From: Symbiodinium natans
Lineage: Eukaryota; Sar; Dinophyceae; Suessiales; Symbiodiniaceae
NCBI GenBank assembly: GCA_905221605.1
Contig: CAJNDS010002594.1
Span: 171,001-235,000 of the forward strand
DNA: 64,000 nt
Direction of reading: 5' to 3'
The notes beneath the pieces were generated by a model that did not search any database, was not told the DNA's origin, and worked only from the letters and a program-made list of their open reading frames with translations. This document shows positions 24,507 to 36,520 of this stretch, one piece after another (position 1 is the stretch's first letter; every line of letters starts with the position of its first letter). A program made the position numbers and the translations under genes.

Positions 24507-25065
24507 CTCACAGAGCTGCTCCGAGGTCGTCTTGAGCTTTCCCCTGAGTTCCTCAAGGATTACTTACGGCTGTAAAGTGTGCACACGTATGCATACTCTT
24601 TGTCTCGCAAAGGGCCAGAACAGCCTTGGTTGCTTTGGTTGGCTACTCGGCCCGTCCTGAAGCTGTTCCTCCAGCTCAGCATTTTGTGCTTCATCAACCG
24701 GAGTCGGCACGGCCCCAGCTGGCAGGAACACTGCCGAGCTTTTGTCCTCAAGAAGGTGATAAAACTAGGACATGGGCTCTGTGTGAAGACCTGGACACCC
24801 GTGCGATTTCCTCTGGCACAGTGATCCCATTCGAGCGTAGCAGCTGCTCCAGCCTTGGTTTGCTGACAATGCCTAATGTCATGCTGCCCCCTCATATCTC
24901 CACATGTGGCCCTGCGGATGTCAAGTCGCACACATGGAAACCCGACCACGCAGCTCTGACACTGCCTCCCGCAAAAACGTTGACTTGGAACTCATCAGTA
25001 TCAAAATAACTTGGCAAATGATTATAGCTGTCCTGGTCTCTTCGCTCGAGGAGAAGCTTCAGCTC
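24507..25065 (-). CDS. Kinesin tail: coiled-coil exons
   Basis: Candidate coiled-coil exons following the motor in the same orientation. 25065-25033 (ELKLLLERRDQ, phase 0 on both sides, GA donor) can follow the neck exon directly. 24983-24947 (STFLREAVSELR), a frame near 24690-24640 (DEAQNAELEEQLQD) and 24551-24507 (ELRGKLKTTSEQLCE, phase 0, GC donor) have heptad-like spacing of Leu with charged residues. A further stretch near 24870-24800 (LEQLLRSNGI) may also be coding, but I could not fit its phase. Assignment to the kinesin gene rests on strand, order and exon style rather than on homology. Confidence 0.6.
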
Positions 25066-26241
25066 CTGGAAAGGAACTCCACTCTGCGATCCCAAAGTAA
25101 CAAAGTTTCAATGTGCCCTTCAGACCTTCAGATTTTTCACAATTGAAATGTGATGCACTCCTTTGCCTGCTTATACTTGCATGCAGATGTCATGACTGCA
25201 GTCCTGCAAGTAAAATCTTGAGAATTGAAAAAGAACTGGGCTTATGGCGCTGTTTTGGAAAGGCTGTTTTGGAGTGCTCCGACAGCACGCGCCCCACGTG
25301 GTGTGGGGAAGGCACATTGACACTTGCCAGGGCGAAAGACATGCGACGCGTGAATGTACATCCCGTGCATGACTTTCTGACTTGGGGTGTGCCTGGAATT
25401 CCTGCTGGATGAGGTGCTCTTGTAATCTTACTTACAAAGAGCTTCAAGCTGTGGATTTGCCCCCCGCGTGATTAAGGTCGTCAACTATGAGAAAGCTACT
25501 CCCATGATTGAGTATTCAGGTTGAAGATGGCTCTCCGTGCGTGCGAGGGAGATGCGAGGCAGTAGTTGACAAGTGATGTTGTTACCCCACTAACCACTTG
25601 CCAACTTCATGGTCTTTGGGCTTGAGGCTTGCAAACTCCCAAGGCATTAAGCTGCACGAGATACAAATCGCGAAGCCGTGGAAGTTTGATTGCGATCACA
25701 CGACAGCAGATCTTTCCACCATGCTCGGGGTGCCCGTTCAGGCCACCCACCGGTGACGGGGGAGACTCAGGCCTACTCATCGTGCAACCTGGCCGACATG
25801 GCAAAGATAGCCTCCATTCCACACAAACTTATTCCCACTGGAATCGCTGGAGATAACTGGAGTCACTGGAGTTTGGAGTTTCGTCGGGTTCTCTACTTTC
25901 TTCAATGACAGTCTCTCAAACCACGACAGCAACATGCCGAGCAGGCATGACTCCAGAGTTTCTTATCCACATGTTCACGCACCATTTCGATCAAACACTT
26001 TTCGGCTGTGCGTGACCATTGTGTCTGGAACTTTCACGCCGCCGACGGGAGTTCGGCAACATCCGATAAACGGAAGACGAAGCCCTCTGACAAAAGAAGT
26101 GCTGCGCATCGCTACAGTGCGAAGGTAGAGTTTCGCACTTGACAGCAGTCTTCTCTTCTCCGTTCAGCAGGTTGCTTGAGCACGTAAATCCACATCGCGT
26201 CTGCCATTGAGACTGGGCTACTGTAGCACTGCACAATGCAC

Positions 26242-27265
26242 CTCCACAGACCGCTCATGGTTGACCTTCACTACATTCTTGATCATCTTGGCCTGGCATT
26301 ACGTGCTGCAATGCTGCATGGCGCAAGTCTCAAGGCAGCAAACGCAAGCGCCCTGCCCGCTGACCGAAGCGTAGTGTGCTCACAGTCTCCTGCTGCACAT
26401 TACCACACCATGAAACACTCGCAAGGCCACAAGCTGCGTATTGTGGCATCCGCAGCCTGCTCGTTGAAATAAGAAGGAGAGCAAGTAATGATCAAAGATG
26501 TCTTGGCGTTCCCACCCAACGACTCTTGCAGGACCTCATTGCTATGCTCGTCTGATCTCGTGTGTGTCATCGTGTTGCACGTAAGTACAAATACATCAGA
26601 GCCTGACTCTGGAGAGCTTGGAGTCACGGTAAGGAACGTGATTAGACTTGCGGTCTGTGAGAGCATTGATCACCTCGCGAAGGCCAACAAAGGCTTGCAC
26701 AAACCTGCCCTAACAGCCTTGATCTTAACCTGTTTCGATACAATGGCAACAACGGTTGCAATTCTCAGCCCCGAGCGTTGCCCAGAGCCGAAAGCGACCG
26801 GTTGATATTCTTGGCCTGCAATGCAATAACGCGGCTGTGCTGCTTGCCCTCCTAACGCCTAGAAAGAGCGTCATCTTGCAAGCCAAATAGACTTAGAATG
26901 CTTAGGAAGATGCTAAAACAATGATGACACCAGTACGAATACAAACCGGAGTGGATGGGCAGAACTGCACAAGTTCTCGTCCTCTTGTCAGGAAAAGGTC
27001 ACGGCTGCTTACCCTGACAATCCCAGCTGCCCATCAGCTACCAGACCCTTAGAATATGAGAAACTGGCCAAAGAAAAGGCACCGCTTGCCTCATCCAAGC
27101 GTTCGCCGGAGGCTCCAGTCTTGGCCACCTCACGCGGAAAACACCAGGGACCTAATTTGCTTTGTCCCAAACCCACAACAGCATGACCTTCACATGGTGG
27201 ATTCGCATTTCAGCCATGTCAGCCTTCTCGCTGCCAGCAAGATCCACCAAATGCAGCTTGCCCAC
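26242..27265 (-). CDS. Kinesin-1-like heavy chain, motor domain exons 15-21 (switch II to neck)
   Basis: C-terminal third of the motor. Exons: 27265-27224 (switch II, GKLHLVDLAGSEK), 27128-27090 (VAKTGASGERLDE), 26815-26777 (AKNINRSLSALGN), 26673-26608 (VINALTD, VPYRDSKLSR), 26534-26457 (VLQESLGGNAKTSLIITCSP), 26389-26357 (ETVSTLRFGQR) and 26292-26242 (AKMIKNVVKVNHERSVE). All seven begin and end in phase 0. Donors: GC, GC, GC, GT, GC, GC, GT. LDEAKNIN, VPYRDSK and STLRFGQRAK closely match kinesin-1 heavy chains. The last exon is the neck linker and start of the neck. No catalytic residue is missing across the P-loop, switch I and switch II, so the motor should be functional if spliced as proposed. 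Confidence 0.93.
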
Positions 27266-27762
27266 CTCACCGTGTGTAAGTCCGGCATGTGCCATCCACT
27301 CCATACCATCACGCTCAGTTCCTATCCTTCCTCTCGCTTCCTCTCGCAGATGCAAAGACATGTGCCACATGTTGTACTAAAGCAAAACGCCTCAGGATCG
27401 GTTTGAAGGGACTCAGCACATTGAAAATACTGGCAAAGTCCGTTGCCAAGAAGGAGCAATAGCTGTGTTTATGAGTCCTGAGGATGGGTGGACAAGACTC
27501 CTGCTACGTCCAGAACACTTGTCCGCAACTTGATGCAAGAGAGGCGTCGCAAGAAGGTGGGGCTTAGCAGCCAGAGCAAGTGGGTGAAAGCTGTGAAAAG
27601 CCCCAAGACCAACCCAGCACTCCAAAGCCCGGAGCCCAAGCCTGAAATGCCTGAAATTCACAGAAAACGCTTCACGGCGGCATGCTTTGCACATGGCTTC
27701 TTACTGCTTGAGAAAACATGTTCAAGCAATTTGCCAACGGCCATGCACGGTCTTCAACGCAC

Positions 27763-28609
27763 CTTGACGGAGCGATCGTGCAAGTTGGTCTGCTCGATGG
27801 TAAGCATGAAGATTAGGTGTGACCTGTCAGGCAGCATCACCAACGCCTCCCGATACCTAATTATGCAATGGCCTCAATCAATGGGCATTTTGTCTGCTGC
27901 AAAAGCCTGGATGAATGTTCATTGAGGTTGGTCGCCGCCACAGCGCGGTTGTACTTGCCAGTTTTCCTGAGTCTGGTCTCGATAAGTACTGCTGAATTTG
28001 CAACCTCTCAACCGGTATTACTGTTCCTATTTCACATCTCAGGCAGGCACATGATGTCAAAAATCTCTTGCTCAGACCTGAGCAATCTCATTGGCACTGG
28101 CACCCGTCAGAAGACTCAGGCTAGTTTCGGTCAAGTTTGAAAACAAAGCCGCGTCATTGAATCCCTGAGTAGCGGAATCCCATTGAATCCACGCAACCAT
28201 TCGAAGATAGCTTGAGAAAGATTTCGTTTGCTGAGAGCGCAGCCCAACATATGTCTCGGTGACTTCACCGATGAAGACACCCCGAGCCTGTTACTATCAG
28301 TCTTGAGTAGCCTTTTTGATATGGGAAAGCGGCCTTGTCCTCGTGGATTTTTAAGTTGTCTTTCTTCGGGTCCAGCAAATCCCGAATGCCTACGAACGCT
28401 TATGCAGTTCGTGCAAAGGAAACGCTGCACACAGGCTATACTGTCGACCCCGCGTTCGTTGTAAATCTCAACGATGGAGACTTTCACCAAGAACTCGATG
28501 TAGTCTGCAGCCTCAAGTTCGCACAGAGAAGTTAGAGAAGCACTGCTCGAGAGGCTCCTTTCGTAAGGGTGACACATGGTCAATGCCGTCAAATATTGAC
28601 CATACCATC
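27763..28609 (-). CDS. Kinesin-1-like heavy chain, motor domain exons 8-14 (middle, switch I)
   Basis: Continuation of the same motor. Exons: 28609-28576 (MVWSIFDGIDH), 28511-28454 (FLVKVSIVEIYNE), 28389-28334 (IRDLLDPKK, LKIHEDK), 28287-28244 (RGVFIGEVTETYVG), 28077-28045 (SEQEIFDIM), 27966-27907 (NRAVAATNLNEHSSR) and 27823-27763 (SHLIFMLTIEQTN). The switch I signature NxxSSRSH is split between the last two exons: one ends in AG, the next starts with G, restoring Arg. All phases agree with the exon before and after. Donors: GT, GC, GC, GC, GC, GC, GT; every acceptor is AG followed by G. The intron before exon 8 is the longest seen in the motor, 589 bases. The exons are 33-61 bases long, so no continuous frame shows the domain. 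Confidence 0.93.
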
Positions 28610-29198
28610 CTGCCAGCATCGTCATGATTCAACATCAGCAAAAGCGAGCACAGTGAGGCACGAGCACTTCTATTGCTCGACCAAGTGTGCATGTTTGTGC
28701 GTGTGTGCGAAGGCGAAGGTAGCAATTCTGAGGAGTCCCGCGCCCGGAGTCAAGGCTGCAGCAGATCGGCTTCTCAAACCCGACAGTGAACACCAAAACG
28801 ACGGGCACAGTGGTGACCGCACGCAAGAATCACAGCATCCCCTATACGCGGACTCAACCCTCACTCTGCACCACTTAGGTCATTGGTGAGGAACTCAAAA
28901 CCTGCTCAGATTTTGGCGCCTCTAGAACAAGCTTAGTGAATGGCTCCACAACGGTTCAAACCTCAGGCACCGCTCCAGGTCAAAGCCTTTGTAATCAGCG
29001 CGGATGACTTCATCAACCCACAGGCTGCAGGTATGCTTGACATGAAGGGACGATTTGTGCTGCAGCAAGAGCATCAGTTCATCGTGTCTCACACGTATTG
29101 TTTACATACGGTATTGCACGGGTGCAAGCTGGAGCAAATAATCTAAAAACACGCACTTGTGATGGCACATGTCTGTCTGCCGATGGATCGCAACTGGC

Positions 29199-30110
29199 CT
29201 GGGAATAACACCCATCTGGACTTCATCTTCAATGTCTGGTCCCTGACGGGGCTCTCATTCTCGCATACCTTCGGCACATGCCACTAGCCCGCCCTCCTCC
29301 ATGGTGTGGGTCTTTCCCGATGCTGTTTGACCTTGGCTGACTGAGGGAGTGGTCATCCCTCCAGGATTACGCAATTTTCTGTACTTCGACGTGTCGTCTG
29401 AGGACCACTCCATATGCGAACACTGTGCCATTAAAGCCGCGAAGCCTCAAGAACTTCCATGCTAGCCACAGCCACAGCGGCCGGTTCATGTCATGCTTGC
29501 CAGCCCGAGTCCATCTTAGAGAAGGGGCACACCGTTGATGATGGGCTTGGCAGCATAGTCATACACCTGCAGAGTGCAAACATGTGAAACATGTGCAAAC
29601 CTCAGGTCCTGAGAATCACGTCTGCTCACCTCATATACAACACTTATACGACTGCATCCAATATGCCTCCTTCTGCGTCGCATCCACACCGAAGACCCTG
29701 TCGAAAACAAAGCTGTTGTCAATCGACGGCACGTACCTGTGGTAGCTTGGAATGAGAGGCCGAAGACACAACCATGGATAGCAGCAAGTTGTTCTGCGAT
29801 GCTACCAAACCTCTGAAAGGCTGGACATATACCCATCATACAAGTACAGCGACCAGCCAGAGCCCGGATGTATGTGAACTATTGTGAACTTGTCAGTGGA
29901 AAGCACATCTGAACAAGTGGCCCGATTCGAAGGTCACACGGAAGTCCCATCTCCATTGACGGTGACACAAATCCGGCCGCTTTGCTCTTTCTCCTTCTCC
30001 AATTGATTTTGCGGCCGGAACCTGGCACAGACTCCAAGACACCCCACACCGGCCCTGCGATGGCTGAGCAGGTTAAGCACCTGCAGCAAACCTTTATGCT
30101 CTCTTCATGC
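29199..30110 (-). CDS. Kinesin-1-like heavy chain, motor domain exons 1-7 (N-terminal third, with P-loop)
   Basis: Start of a kinesin motor domain, the ATPase that moves along microtubules. Exons, in coding order on the minus strand: 30110-30081 (ESIKVCCR), 30021-29938 (FRPQNQLEKEKE, VTVNGDG), 29736-29667 (FVFDRVFG), 29566-29529 (VYDYAAKPIINGV), 29445-29411 (GFNGTVFAYG), 29331-29293 (P-loop GQTASGKTHTM) and 29235-29199 (MGVIPR). Each exon ends in the phase the next one needs, and the joined protein follows the kinesin-1 order beta1, FDRVF, GYNGT-like, P-loop, GxIPR. Donors are GT, GT, GC, GC, GA, GC, GC; acceptors are AG followed by G except exon 7. Introns here are 57-201 bases. The true initiator Met was not found; at least one short upstream exon is expected. 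Family assignment is confident; the kinesin-1 subfamily is inferred from motif wording. Confidence 0.93.
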
Positions 30111-30119
30111 CTCAAGTGA

Positions 30120-33100
30120 CGAGGGTCGATGCGGCCAAGACATATCACACAGGCGAAAGGACAAAAGGCCCCCCATGGCGTCATGCCTGCCAAAGCAACA
30201 AGCCTAAGACTCTTGCGGATCTTGCCCATCAGTGGCCATCTGCTAGCTCAAGCTGACACCTTCAAGTGCAAAGGCCGCATTACAGTACGTGTCCAGGCAG
30301 ACGTCGCGGCCAAGGTCTCGACAGTTGGCATTCATGGACCTGGCATGACCTGGCAGGGCAGGGGTGCGTTGAGTGCCAGATTGCTTTCAAGCCGCTTTCA
30401 AGCCGCTTTCAAGCCGCTTTGAAACCGCTTGAACATTGAACCTTGAAAGATCCAAATATCCATGCGGCCTGAGCTCCTCGGGCCAAGAGCGTGGAGAGCA
30501 GGCTTAGTGCAATCTAACACTCTTCGAACGTTTGGGAGTTTGCCGAGATTAGTACTTCTTTTATTCTCTTTTGCTTCTTACGTGGCGATGTGGGATGTAT
30601 GCGATAGCGGCAGCTTGTACCAAGTCTGGCTGGAACGCTCTTGTGTCATACGGTGACCTGCATGCAGCTCTTGAGCATTCATCAGCATTCGTTCCCCAGC
30701 TGCAAGAGACAACCAGCGGCCACATTCTGTCTAACAGCTTGCTGATGATGCAGAGCACAGGACTTTTCTGAAGCCAGTGCTGCACTCGTCTGGCAACCTG
30801 CCCGGGCAGGTGTAGATTAGGTTTGGGGGGGCTTACTTCGGGCACAAAATACGAGCAAGGCGCAGGCAGGACGACGAGGGCAATCCAACTGATTCTTTTT
30901 CGCGAATGTCGAGGCCTCTTCGACGCTGCACCGCCTTCCAGGATGGGGCCATGCCGATTCGTAGGCAGAAAATGGCAGAAAGCCAGCAAAACACGAGCCT
31001 TTGTAGTGGAGACCAGAGGAACCCGGACATCTCCGGCCTGAGCGGGCACTTCTTGAAATGTCCTCTCAGAATCCTTTCATGTCTTCCAGCACATTCCAGC
31101 ACCTTCTCAAGTTTCAAGATCAAGACTATTGTAGGGATCTCGCATCATGCCTGGCACACAAGAAAATTTCAGAGCTGTGTGTCAAAGCAGCAGTGCATGC
31201 ACGTGGGAGAGGCAGCTGCATTTTGCCCCTCACCGTGTCACCGAGGTCAGCGGAATTCACACGTCGCGAACTCGGGGATTGGCGGTCACGGGTGCGCGGA
31301 TTCGCACATTCGTGGATTGGCGGATTGGCAGATTCGAAGGCGCGCGGGCGCGTGGATTGGCGGATCCGCGGATTTGCGGATTCACCGGTCGTGCATTCGC
31401 GGCTTCATGGATCCGCGGATTTGATTTGCGTTTCCTGTTTGGACGCTGTCAGGATAGCTCTCGAAGAAAGGTGGTCGAGGGCACAAGCGGCCTCAATATC
31501 ACGACTAAAACGTATGAAGCCTCTGCAAAGCCAACCCAAAGTTTGCCACCGAAAGAGGCATGTCCAACCGAGAAACCACGCTTTGTCAAAGCAGCATTGC
31601 TGGTGCTAGGTGAGCCTTCATGCTGAGACAGCTGTTCTATCAAGCTGATTTCTCTGAGAATGTCTTCACCAGTCTCAAACAGCATGAAGACAGTTATGCA
31701 ACGTGAGCTTCGCAGCCTTGGCACGACCAAGGCTCCTCTGCTTCCACAGATTTTCAGCACGATGAAGGGATGCATCACGTCCTGACAAAACCACTGGAGA
31801 TACAACACCCTCCTGGTGACACTATGTCACTATGTGCTACTGTACTCCAATGTGCTCCATTGCACTCCTGTGCAGCAACTGCGGTAGCAGCTTTCAAGAG
31901 ACCTCGCTGAAAGCCAAGCCCTGACAGCATGCTTTTCAGCGGGTCCTGAGGCTGAGCAGAAAAGGCTCTCAGAGTCTCTCACAGGCAATATCAACAACAA
32001 GACATTCAATTCTGAACCAAAGCTTCTCGGTCCTTCCATGTGCCTAAAGTGGACTGACCGAACTCAGCACAGATCCACTTGAGGCAACGTGGCAAAGACC
32101 TCGATGTGCACTGTAGGTCACTGATGATCACTGTGGTTTGACAGATGCTGAACAGCCAGGGCCAAGAGAAAGGCAAATAAGCCAAGATGGCGGTCATCGC
32201 CTGAATCATTCTCAGGAAGAGGAAGGGGGGAGGGGGGGGGGGGCGGGGGGCCCAGTGTGGGGCATTGCATCTTGCGTTCTGTGACGCCTTGGACGCGAGT
32301 TCCCGCAGGGCGAGTTCCAAGCCAAGTCTTCTGCCTGAGTCAAAGTTGGGAATCCGAAGCAGCAGTTCCCGGCACATGCTTCACTCTTGTCAGACATTGT
32401 GGGAATGCCGATTGCAAGCTCGCACTCACATGCCAGCACATGCCCTCTTGCCGAACTTGCCCGAGAGCTTCACGTTCAGAACCTCCAATGCTTCCAACAA
32501 GGCTTTCCTGTCAGCAAAGCATTGGACATCGAGCATTGTGTTTTTGCCATCCGCAGCCAAAGGCCTGCTTGCGAACTGTCAAGCCGAGAATTCCGAACCA
32601 CAACTCCTGAAGAAGCAAGAGGCAACGTGGAGAACAGGAAGTGCAAAATGCACACGGACGATGCCTCCAACTGCGTCTCTGTCATGATGTTTGAATTCCT
32701 TACAAGGAGCTTGAGTTTTCAACGCTGCACCTCAGAGATCCCAGCAGGCCTCGATGTGAGCTCGTATGCATTCTGCAAGATGTTCACACATTTCTGAGCC
32801 TTGACATCAAGTAAGTGCAACAGACACACTCATGAGATCTGGCGACTTTTTGGCGGCCTCCGGAAAACCTTCATACCATGCCTGTTGGACAGATCAGGCA
32901 TCACTTTGGAAAAACGGGAAGTGTCGAGACATCAGGTGCCTCTTTAGTGGCATGTCCACCAGGCACCTGCACGAGCAGTAAACCCAGTACAAAAACAGTA
33001 AAATAGTAACTAATCCAACGGCAGACGCAATGAGGGTGTCATGCGGTGAGCCGCACACAAAAAGTGGCATGGCACCGAAGCCTCTCCGCTGCAGAGGCGC

Positions 33101-34690
33101 TTCACAGCCTTGGCTCTACAGCATGCTCGTGGCACCTACAGCCACGTAAGCTCGTTGCACGGTTTCACGATGTTTCACGCTCACACTGGTTTGCCGACAG
33201 CAGGGCCAAACGAGACGGTGTGCTTCAGCTTGGAATTTTCCGTGCTTGAGTATCTTGAAGATGCGAAACACACATGTTGGCTTGAGGCAAAGGATGGCGA
33301 AAGGGCTGATGTGTGCCAGACACCGGGAGCGGCCAGCCCGGAAAACAGGATGGATTTGTCTGATGTAGTAAGAAGGTCCGGCGCCACATGCCTGATCATG
33401 GCGATGGTGATTTTGCATGCTTTGCACTCTGGCAGAGTTCTTGGGTATAGGAGAAGTGGACGTTGAGGTAGAAGAGGCAACGCATCGCGTAATAGAGAGC
33501 CAATGAGGTGTTAAGTGAATAACTAAAGAAGAAAAGGGACAAAAAAAACACACACACACACACACATGCTCTGCAAGCACTCTGCAACATTGCGAAGCAC
33601 TGCCCTGGCAAAATGTCCAATACGTCGCTGCTTGACATGTTCATGTCCACACTGCATCTCTGCTTTGAATGGTCAAATTGCTGCAAAGTGCTTGTTTCCC
33701 GTTGAGATTTCAACATCTTCATGTGTCAATCATGTGAACTGCGTGTCTTGGTCCCCGCACGTACAGCGGTGTCCCACACACAAGGGACAGAGACACACCG
33801 ATCGATTCACGACTGGATGTAATACTAAACTTACTAAACTGTAGATTGCGGCAACGGTGCACTTGTGGCCATGTCTCAACATCACAGCGATGATAACACA
33901 AGATGGTGCCATAGACAGCTGGCAGGACGAATGACGTCACAAACATGAAGCGGGTTTGTAACCAGGCGTTCCTAGTGATATCTCGAAATCATGGGAGGAG
34001 CTTCGTTGGATGGAGCCTCACATGCTCCCTCCATCCCAATGGTGCTTGAAGTTGAAGAAGAGCAAAATGGACAGCGCTATTTCGAATCGTGAACATGAAA
34101 AGCACGCAGGGTTCGTCTCTGTACTAAGGCGGTTCACACATGCAGAGAGAAACACACACACACACACACCTCACACATCACCGCAACGTCATTGGAGGTT
34201 GCATCTGTGGCACGAACCCTTGACACCACACTGCGGTCTGTGCCCAGTTGGCCAGCGAAGCACCTGAGTCTAGAGTCGAAAACATCCCCTTTCGCTCTGA
34301 CTTGAACGACCCTGACTTGAACGACCCGCGTAAAATTAACGGTGCCGAGGCGAACACAAACATCAAAATACTCACAAAAATCTACAATCAAGTTGCAAAC
34401 ATGTGTAGAAGCTTGTAGACAAGTTGTACTGAAAGAAAAGGTCATTTGACTTGAAGCAGAGTAAGTTTCCAGGCGCACACAGCTTCTCCATGGCATCGGA
34501 GCAGTCATTCAGCACAAGCCTTCAGCACGCTTGGATTATGTCATGATTCTGTGTCCATCATCACGCCACCAGTCAACTGTCTCACGGCTGAAACTCAAGG
34601 GCTGCTGCGCAGACGTCACATCAGTTGTCTTTCAGCTGGCTTCTTTGTCTGCTACGGTCAAAAGTTGCCCGACAGTCTGATACAGGCTAC
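30120..34690. other. Region upstream of the kinesin motor; no gene identified
   Basis: It should hold the kinesin 5' end and promoter and the gap to the adenylate kinase gene. No initiator exon was identified. 31280-31425 has irregular GCGGATTCGCGGATTGG-type repeats, which cause the plus-strand frames there. The helical minus-strand reading RMLKSQRETSTLQQFDHSK near 33700 is unsupported by splice sites. No TATA-type promoter is claimed, since dinoflagellate promoters are poorly defined. Confidence 0.35.
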
Positions 34691-34744
34691 CAGTGAGCAT
34701 TGAAAGTCTGGATGAGCTGTACTGGCCCTGTCTTGGCCCATACT

Positions 34745-35695
34745 CTACTTGGATACCAGCTTCGCGCTAACCTCTGCCCAAACTTCAGTGATCCCCTTGC
34801 CTCCGTCCACTTGTTTGACGATGCCCTTGTCCTTGTAGTGCTCCAAAATTGGGAGGGTCTGGTTCTTGTAGGCATCCAGGCGGGTCTTCAATGCCTCCGC
34901 TGTGTCGTCCGACCGCTGGTACAATGGTTCGCCGGTGATGTCATCCTTCATTGTCTCCGGCACAGGCTTGCCATCAGCACCCAGCTTCATCGATTTCGGC
35001 GGGCACGAACGAACATGGTAGGAGCGGCCGCTGCTCTTGTGCATCCATCGTCCGCAGATTCGCTCTTCCAACATCTTTGGATCTACTGCGAACTCCAAGA
35101 TGAGCGACACATTCTCTCCACTCTTTGCCAGCATGGAGTCCAGCGCCTTTGCCTGAGCAAGTGTCCTGGGAAAGCCATCTAGGATAAAGCCTGTTTTGCA
35201 GTCTGGCTGCTTGATTCTGTCTGCAATGATTCCGATCACGATATCATCAGAGACCAATCCCCCCGAGCTCATGATCGCTTTGGCTTTCTTGCCAACTTCC
35301 GTTCCGGCTGCCACGGCCTCACGAAGCATGTCGCCGGTGCTGAGCTGTGGAACATTCAGCGTGTCGACAATCTTCGGTCCCTGGGTGCCTTTGCCAGCCC
35401 CAGGAGCACCAAAGAGCATCATGATCTTCCGAGGCCAGTACTTCTCGTACCGCTCCGTCGAAGCCTCGCCCTGGCTTTTGCCAAAGAAGTACCCACCAAC
35501 GGCACCTGCGGCCAATCCTCCAAGCACGGCGGCACCCAGGGCAGCAGGGTCTGTCTCACAGCGTACCGGCACCGTAGGCGCCACTTTGTGCTTTCTTTCT
35601 TGAGGTGCCCAAAGTGCCAGCCCTGCCGTGCCTGCGGCAGCGCCTGCAGCTACGCCTGCACAAAGACTTCGACCACGCAGGACACTTCGGAACAT
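34745..35695 (-). CDS. Adenylate kinase with N-terminal hydrophobic extension
   Basis: Transfers phosphate between ATP and AMP (ATP + AMP = 2 ADP). The ORF is 316 residues from an ATG with no intron. The kinase domain starts near residue 90: P-loop GAPGAGKGT at 96-104, LSTGDMLRE at 118-125, GFILDGFPR at 169-177, the long LID from about 212 (RICGRWMHKSSGRSYH) and RSDDTAE at 261-267. The long LID has no Cys4 zinc site. Residues 1-90 are extra compared with AK2-type enzymes (about 230 residues): an Arg-rich start, a hydrophobic Ala/Gly stretch at 11-30 and a second at 51-71 (glycine-zipper-like). This suggests targeting to, or anchoring in, a mitochondrial or plastid membrane (inference). All functional residues are present. 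An intronless gene beside intron-dense neighbours could be a retrocopy, but no spliced-leader remnant is visible upstream. Confidence 0.96.
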   Translation of the reverse strand: MFRSVLRGRSLCAGVAAGAAAGTAGLALWAPQERKHKVAPTVPVRCETDPAALGAAVLGGLAAGAVGGYFFGKSQGEASTERYEKYWPRKIMMLFGAPGAGKGTQGPKIVDTLNVPQLSTGDMLREAVAAGTEVGKKAKAIMSSGGLVSDDIVIGIIADRIKQPDCKTGFILDGFPRTLAQAKALDSMLAKSGENVSLILEFAVDPKMLEERICGRWMHKSSGRSYHVRSCPPKSMKLGADGKPVPETMKDDITGEPLYQRSDDTAEALKTRLDAYKNQTLPILEHYKDKGIVKQVDGGKGITEVWAEVSAKLVSK

Positions 35696-36289
35696 GCTGG
35701 CAGCCAGCAGTCCAAACCGAGGCTTTCTTCAAGGTCTATCAAAAAGTGCTGTAGAGCCGAAGATTAGGAAGATGGATACAACTTGCAGCAAGCGGCACGC
35801 AAACCCTGCAGACGGAGAGTTGTGCCACTCAGGTGTCGGCTGCAGGACGCTGGCAAAATCTCCAGTACGCTCTAGAAGGTGCACAGAAGCATCTGTGACA
35901 CCGTACCTGTACTGCGGAAGCGGGACACCGAGTGCCTTCCACGCAGTCTTCAAACACTGTCAAAAACTTGCCTGCTGCAAAGCTCGAGGCATTCCCTGAG
36001 TGGCAAGGCCTGCGATTGCACAAAAGAAAACTTGAAAACAAGCTGTCGACCCAGCTAACGGCATCGAACGGTTGAAAGAACAGAGAAGGGGGAGGAACAC
36101 GCCGAGACTTGCGACATAGCTCTTTCCACTTTACATCTGCACCACTTCACCCTCTTAAGGACTTGTGGCTGCCCCCTTCAAGATTCAAACCAAGGCTTGG
36201 GCCTAGAGGTTCCTGAATGTGTCTTTGAAAGGGCTCAGGACGTTAATTCAAGGGATTTGCCTATTGTGTCACTCATCGTCACTCCTTTT

Positions 36290-36520
36290 AGGACTTTGGA
36301 GTCCAACCTTCTCGGTGTGAAGGGTGAGACTTCAAGCCAGAGAGCACCCATCTACCAAGCATCACTAACGCTTTTTGGATGCCAAGAACATCATAAGCCA
36401 TTTGATTCAACTGAGCTTTCAGGGATTCGGACTCGCCAGGTTTTGGTGTTGTTTGGGGTTGCGGCTTCACGTTGGGGATCTGCGCTTGGGATGTTTTAAT
36501 GGTGGTTTGAGCCCCATGCT
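36290..36520 (-). CDS. Possible exon of an unidentified gene
   Basis: The minus frame reads IPNVKPQPQTTPKPGE then SESLKAQLNQMAYDVLGIQK and ALVMLGRW. A Pro/Gln linker followed by an amphipathic helix is protein-like and not made of simple repeats. No family is recognised and the splice boundaries are not fixed. It could be an upstream gene in the same array. Confidence 0.3.

Noticed and set aside
26101-26150. Candidate exon reading AKLYLRTVAMRS as the STLRFA segment
   Set aside because: Superseded by the exact match at 26389-26357 followed by the neck exon at 26292-26242.
26400-26456. Continuation of the kinesin frame past SYFNEQ as AADATIRSL...
   Set aside because: The true next exon (ETVSTLRFGQR at 26389-26357) fits the family exactly, so the open frame beyond 26457 is intron read-through after a GC donor.
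29020-29060. Reading DEVIRA as the GxIPR exon of the motor
   Set aside because: Lacks the Pro and does not fit the phase; the exon at 29235-29199 (MGVIPR) fits both phases.
35696-36100. Spliced-leader remnant upstream of the adenylate kinase
   Set aside because: No match to the end of the dinoflagellate spliced leader (GCTCAAG preceded by CATTTTG) was seen in the upstream region.
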